64,000 nucleotides of DNA, taken from assembly GCA_045222555.1 (NCBI GenBank), contig JBGUYY010000091.1, positions 141,622 through 205,621 of the forward strand, read 5' to 3'. The DNA comes from UBA1756 sp045222555 (lineage in GTDB: Bacteria; Bacteroidota; Bacteroidia; Bacteroidales; WCHB1-69). The notes beneath the pieces are model-generated. The model did no database searches. It saw only the letters and a list, made by a program, of their open reading frames with translations, and was not told where the DNA came from. The position numbers were made by a program, and so were the translations under genes. This document shows positions 61,023-64,000 of the stretch, in pieces (position 1 is the first letter of the stretch; every line of letters starts with the position of its first letter).

Positions 61023-62120
61023 CTACTCCACTACCTTGGGTTTTCGCTTGAAACTGTCAAGTCCCACCTTCAGCGAGAAGATATGCGAATACTGGGCGAT
61101 GGAGAGGTCGCCAATGTCGGTAAGGGCGTAGTCGATGAAGACGATGTTCTTGATACACACACCGATACCGAGGTTGATCTGCAAGGTGGTTTTCTTCTTG
61201 CCTTCAAAGTCGGCTTCCTGTTGCAGGTTGCCGATGCCGGCGCGGATAGCCACGATTTTCTTGTAGGCGAACTCCATGCCGAAATGGGGGTCGATGCAGA
61301 GCGCCTTGCTGTGGATGAGGCTGTGGCGGTTGCCGTCGAAGGTGAAGTCGAAGTCGAGGGCGAAGGTGGCGTTGAAGCCTTTGCCAAGTTCTACATACTT
61401 GCCGCCGCCGAGGATGAGTTTCGGCACGGTGAGTTCGAGCTGGTTGGTAGGAATCTCGTTGCCGGTTTGTTGGAACACCTCGATGACACGGTCGCTGAGG
61501 TGGTAGCTCCACGCGTTGAAGGTGGAGGTGGCATCGCGCAACAGCAGTCCGGCGTTCCACCCACGGTTGGTGTAGTGCAAACCCACATCGATGCCAAAGC
61601 CCCACGCGTTGGCGAAATCACCGATGCGGCGGTGCAAAATCTTGACATTTCCACCCAATGACAACCCCTTCACCTGCTTGAAGTTATGGGCGTAGGTGAG
61701 CAGGAAAGCATTGTCGGCAGAGGAGAAGTAAGAGATTTTAGAGTAATCTACATTTCCTTGATTATCAATTAATTCAGTAGTATTCATAATATTGTCCACG
61801 CCGAAGCGAATCCACGAAAAACCGACGGTTGATTGCGAGTCGATGCGGGCGGCCACGCCGATGTAGTCGTATTTGGCGATGCCGGCGAAATACTCGGCAT
61901 GCATCACCCCTAACTCGTAGTTCTTTTCCATCACCGAGAGGCAGGCGGGATTCCAATAGGAGGCGGTGACATCGTTGGCGATGGAGGTCATGGTGTTGCT
62001 CATCCCCAGTCCGCGGGCACCGATGCCGAGCGACAGAAACTCGTTGCTGTACTTGGCGGTTTGGCCGAAGGTGGACAGCGCGAGGGCTGCGGCAAGAAGG
62101 GTGAGGACAACTCTTTTCAT
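61023..62120 (-). CDS. PorV/PorQ-family outer-membrane beta-barrel protein
   Basis: A 365-residue protein with a signal peptide (about residues 1-19, MKRVVLTLLAAALALSTFG) and a FadL-like outer-membrane barrel of the PorV/PorQ type. The N-terminal signature EFLSLGIGARGLGMSNTMTS followed by IANDVTASYWNPACL is characteristic of the group, and alternating aromatic/aliphatic strands run to the end (QYSHIFSLKVGLDSF). PorV carries T9SS cargo from the translocon to the sortase PorU, and PorQ and PorV2-type paralogues are widespread in Bacteroidota. Which paralogue this is cannot be told by reading. It lies 24 bases before lpxB and 5 bases after trmH on the minus strand, suggesting one transcript. Confidence 0.82.
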   Translation of the reverse strand: MKRVVLTLLAAALALSTFGQTAKYSNEFLSLGIGARGLGMSNTMTSIANDVTASYWNPACLSVMEKNYELGVMHAEYFAGIAKYDYIGVAARIDSQSTVGFSWIRFGVDNIMNTTELIDNQGNVDYSKISYFSSADNAFLLTYAHNFKQVKGLSLGGNVKILHRRIGDFANAWGFGIDVGLHYTNRGWNAGLLLRDATSTFNAWSYHLSDRVIEVFQQTGNEIPTNQLELTVPKLILGGGKYVELGKGFNATFALDFDFTFDGNRHSLIHSKALCIDPHFGMEFAYKKIVAIRAGIGNLQQEADFEGKKKTTLQINLGIGVCIKNIVFIDYALTDIGDLSIAQYSHIFSLKVGLDSFKRKPKVVE

Positions 62121-62125
62121 TAGGT

Positions 62126-62839
62126 TTATTTTGTGATGGATGGATGGGTGGCGAGGTAACGGTCGATGAGTTCATCGGCGGAACGGGCCGACTTGCGGAG
62201 CCAGTCGAAGTAGATCTCGGTCTGCTCGTCCTCGCTGAGGTGCCACTCCACGGCGGAGCGGTGGAGGCGTTCGATGACGTTGGAGATGAGGATGGCTACA
62301 GAGTTGGAAATGTTGAAACTCTCAGTGAAGCCGTACATCGGAATCTTGACGGCGCGGTCGCAAACGGCCTTGGCTTCGTCGGAGAGACCGGTGAGTTCGG
62401 TGCCGAAGAAGAAGGCAGTTTTCTGATCGATGGGGAGATCTTCGATGAAGACGCTGTTTTCGGCGGGCAGGGTGGCCACGAGGGTGTAGCCGGCGGCGTG
62501 CAGACGGTCGGCACACTGCCGCACGTTGCCTTTGCAGCGCTTGTAGTTGCTGATGGTCAGCCACTTGTCGGCCCCCATCGTGATGGCGCTGTGCGTCGTG
62601 AACTCGTTTTCGTTCTCAATGATGTGGATGTCCTGCACGCCATAGCACTCGCAGGTGCGCATCACCGCGCTGATGTTCTGGGTTTGGTACAGGTCTTCCA
62701 GCACCACAGTGAAGTGGCGCGTTCTGTTTTTTAACACACTGAGCAGACGCTCGTTACGTTCCTCCATCACAAACTCACGGAGGTATTCGGCAAGCGCTTT
62801 TTTGGTGGTGATATCGAGAGAATCAATAAGGTCGGTCAT
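62126..62839 (-). CDS. trmH: TrmH-family tRNA/rRNA 2'-O-methyltransferase
   Basis: A 237-residue SPOUT-class methyltransferase. The three TrmH motifs are visible: motif 1 in LEDLYQTQNISAVMRTCECY (Asn and Arg kept), motif 2 in FFGTELTGLSDEA, and motif 3 in IPMYGFTESFNISNSVAILI with the knot-forming Asn-Ser. It resembles TrmH, which methylates the ribose of G18 in tRNA, in its compact length and short N- and C-terminal helices, although RlmB-type rRNA enzymes are close relatives. The start at 62839 (MTDLIDSLDITTKKA) is chosen because upstream in-frame ATGs would run through the promoter region and into the divergent gene. Confidence 0.88.
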   Translation of the reverse strand: MTDLIDSLDITTKKALAEYLREFVMEERNERLLSVLKNRTRHFTVVLEDLYQTQNISAVMRTCECYGVQDIHIIENENEFTTHSAITMGADKWLTISNYKRCKGNVRQCADRLHAAGYTLVATLPAENSVFIEDLPIDQKTAFFFGTELTGLSDEAKAVCDRAVKIPMYGFTESFNISNSVAILISNVIERLHRSAVEWHLSEDEQTEIYFDWLRKSARSADELIDRYLATHPSITK

Positions 62840-62911
62840 GCATTTGCCTATTTGATGCAACAAAACAACGATAATTTTTGTCTTTTCGTGTATGCGAAGG
62901 AAAATAATGTG

Positions 62912-62919
62912 TAATTTTG
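62912..62919 (+). promoter_or_regulatory. Housekeeping -7 element (TAATTTTG) of the FISUMP lipoprotein gene
   Basis: TAATTTTG fits TAnnTTTG, 29 bases before the ATG at 62949. On the other strand of the same gap a weaker TATCGTTG (62866-62873) could drive trmH. Confidence 0.6.
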
Positions 62920-62948
62920 CGGTGTAAAATTCTAAAATCCCTCTCATC

Positions 62949-63734
62949 ATGAAAAGAATAGCCCTGTTCCTCTGTGCCGCCGCCCTGCTGATGGCGGCTT
63001 GTGACAAAGAAGACCCCAAGCCGGATCCGAATGATGGCAACGATTATGTCCCGACTTATCCCTCTGTTGCAGAGGTGATTTACGATGCGGTGTCCGACAT
63101 CGACGGCAACCACTATGATGCCGTGCAGATTGGCGAGCAGATTTGGATGGCTGCCAACCTGCGCACCACCCGCTATGCCAATGGCGATGCGATACCGTTA
63201 GGTACTGACAGCGACACGCTGCCGTGCCGTTATGCCGTTCCCCAAACCAACAACATTTACTTTGGGTATCTTTACAACTGGTACGCTGTGATGCATGGGG
63301 AGAATTCGTCTGCGGCTAATCCCAGTGGCGTGCAAGGTGTTTGTCCCGATGGCTGGCACGTGCCGAGCGATGCCGAGTGGGCGCAGCTGATGGAGTTCTG
63401 CAGCACGCAGGCCGACTACGTTTGCAGCGGTCCGGAGGCCACCATCGCGAAAGCCTTGTCGGCCGGCTATGGCTGGCAGTCAAGCGATGCGGAGTGTGCT
63501 GTCGGCAACGACTTGTCGCACAACAACAATACAGGTTTTTCGGCTCTTCCTGCCGGTTTCTTCCCGGGTACGGAAAATAGTTTCGGCGTGTATGCCTCCT
63601 TCTGGAGCGCTACCGAAGCTGAAGACGTTGTGAATTGCGCTCGCGACTTCAACCTCCGCTATGATCAAGCCACTCCTTCCCGCGATGCTCATCATAAGTA
63701 TGGTGGACTGTCGGTGCGGTGCGTGAAAGACTGA
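62949..63734 (+). CDS. FISUMP-domain (fib_succ_major) lipoprotein
   Basis: A 261-residue lipoprotein. The signal peptide MKRIALFLCAAALLMAA is followed by Cys18, and the next residues (DKEDPKPD) are acid-rich, as in the Bacteroidota surface-export signal. From about residue 50 to the end it is a FISUMP domain: DIDGNHYDAVQIGEQIWMAA, NLRTTRYANGD, NIYFGYLYNWYAV, GVCPDGWHVPSDAEWAQL, GFSALPAGFF, YASFWSATEAED and the closing GGLSVRCVKD. The same domain ends both giant proteins of this window. Its function is unknown; a surface-exposed binding module is inferred. It is divergent from trmH and monocistronic. Confidence 0.9.
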   Translation: MKRIALFLCAAALLMAACDKEDPKPDPNDGNDYVPTYPSVAEVIYDAVSDIDGNHYDAVQIGEQIWMAANLRTTRYANGDAIPLGTDSDTLPCRYAVPQTNNIYFGYLYNWYAVMHGENSSAANPSGVQGVCPDGWHVPSDAEWAQLMEFCSTQADYVCSGPEATIAKALSAGYGWQSSDAECAVGNDLSHNNNTGFSALPAGFFPGTENSFGVYASFWSATEAEDVVNCARDFNLRYDQATPSRDAHHKYGGLSVRCVKD

Positions 63735-63757
63735 TATCCGTTAGCTCTTGTTTTTTT

Positions 63758-64000
63758 ATTTGGGCGGCCCGGCTCCCTGCGGTCCCCGTCGGGCTTTGCG
63801 CTTTACTCGCTGCGCTCGTGCTCGCTCCTATCCCTGCCGCGACCGAGCCTCGGGGCGGTGTCGGCATATTACATGCTGCCATGGGGTTACGGGCATCTGT
63901 TTCCGCAGGCGGCGGCCTTACGGCCTTGCCTGCGGCTATTTTTTTGCGCCCTTTCAGGGCGCGGGTGGAGGCGACAAGCTGAGTAGGTTCCGCCGCTCAC
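63758..64000 (-). repeat. GC-rich dispersed repeat (copy 2, reaches the window edge)
   Basis: This segment is the reverse complement of the repeat at 48281-48516, with the same landmarks in order (TATTTGGGCGGCCCGGCTCC, CTCCTATCCCTGCCGCGACC, CCTCGGGGCGGTGTCGG, GTTTCCGCAGGCGGC, GGCCTTACGGCCTTGCCTGC, GCCCTTTCAGGGCGCGGGTG, TTCCGCCGCTCAC). It begins 23 bases after the lipoprotein stop codon. Differences from copy 1 often keep internal stems, for example a perfect GCGCCCTTTCAGGGCGC hairpin here. It may extend past the window. Confidence 0.9.

Noticed and set aside
62840..63040. N-terminal extension of trmH on the minus strand to 63040
   Set aside because: It would run antisense through the divergent promoter and the start of the FISUMP lipoprotein gene, and it has no family similarity.
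63719..63982. 87-codon plus-strand frame at the right edge
   Set aside because: It overlaps the lipoprotein gene end and lies in the second copy of the same GC-rich repeat.

Overview
The window reads as a chromosome segment from an anaerobic member of the Bacteroidota, most likely the Bacteroidales. The reasons are the recurrent promoter element TAnnTTTG, the scarcity of Shine-Dalgarno sites, a type IX secretion (T9SS) C-terminal sorting domain, PorV-, GldM- and GldL-like proteins, a FeoA-FeoB fusion, and a ferredoxin-linked 2-oxoacid oxidoreductase. Three proteins end in a FISUMP (fib_succ_major) domain. No phage, transposase or CRISPR array was seen. The gene at the left edge is cut, and the repeat at the right edge may continue outside.

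Layout. 1-4.7 kb: C-terminus of a TPR (probably PorW/SprE-like) protein, bactofilin, an AtpZ/AtpI-like peptide, a small membrane protein, uvrC and aroB on the plus strand. 4.8-7.4 kb: clpB on the minus strand. 7.5-9.7 kb: pyrH, a 2TM protein, frr and gcvH. 9.7-11.1 kb: a T9SS cargo protein and a convergent DUF5618-like gene. 11.4-41 kb: two giant secreted paralogues (4457 and 5145 residues). Each is its own transcription unit, with a related promoter, a related 5' leader of about 220-270 nt and a nearly identical terminator. 41-48 kb: feoAB, an aminotransferase, nspC and a C69 peptidase. 48.6-51.4 kb: a four-gene 2-oxoacid:ferredoxin oxidoreductase operon on the minus strand. 51.4-52.2 kb: a repeat-rich intergenic region with an array of 21-nt hairpin units, a decayed four-helix-bundle gene and a 19-codon mini transcription unit. 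52.2-57.2 kb: a divergent thiL, phoH, then rplM-rpsI-rpsB-tsf. 57.2-59.6 kb: a reduced GldM/GldL-like pair and a serpin. 59.6-64 kb: tRNA-Asp, lpxB, a PorV-like protein and trmH on the minus strand, then a FISUMP lipoprotein and a GC-rich repeat that also occurs, inverted, near 48.4 kb.

How it fits together. Much of the window is housekeeping (translation, DNA repair, nucleotide, aromatic and lipid A synthesis, iron uptake). Layered on this is a cell-surface and T9SS theme: the TPR protein, the T9SS cargo, the PorV-like protein, the truncated GldM/GldL pair, two giant adhesin-like proteins built from GLUG, SprB and MBG/YDG repeats, and a secreted serpin.

The observations most worth following are the minimal GldM-N/GldL-like pair, the conserved leader shared by the two giant genes, the 21-nt hairpin array whose stems differ in sequence but keep pairing, and the near-identical repeats inside the second giant gene. 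All assignments come from reading the sequence; no database search was run.
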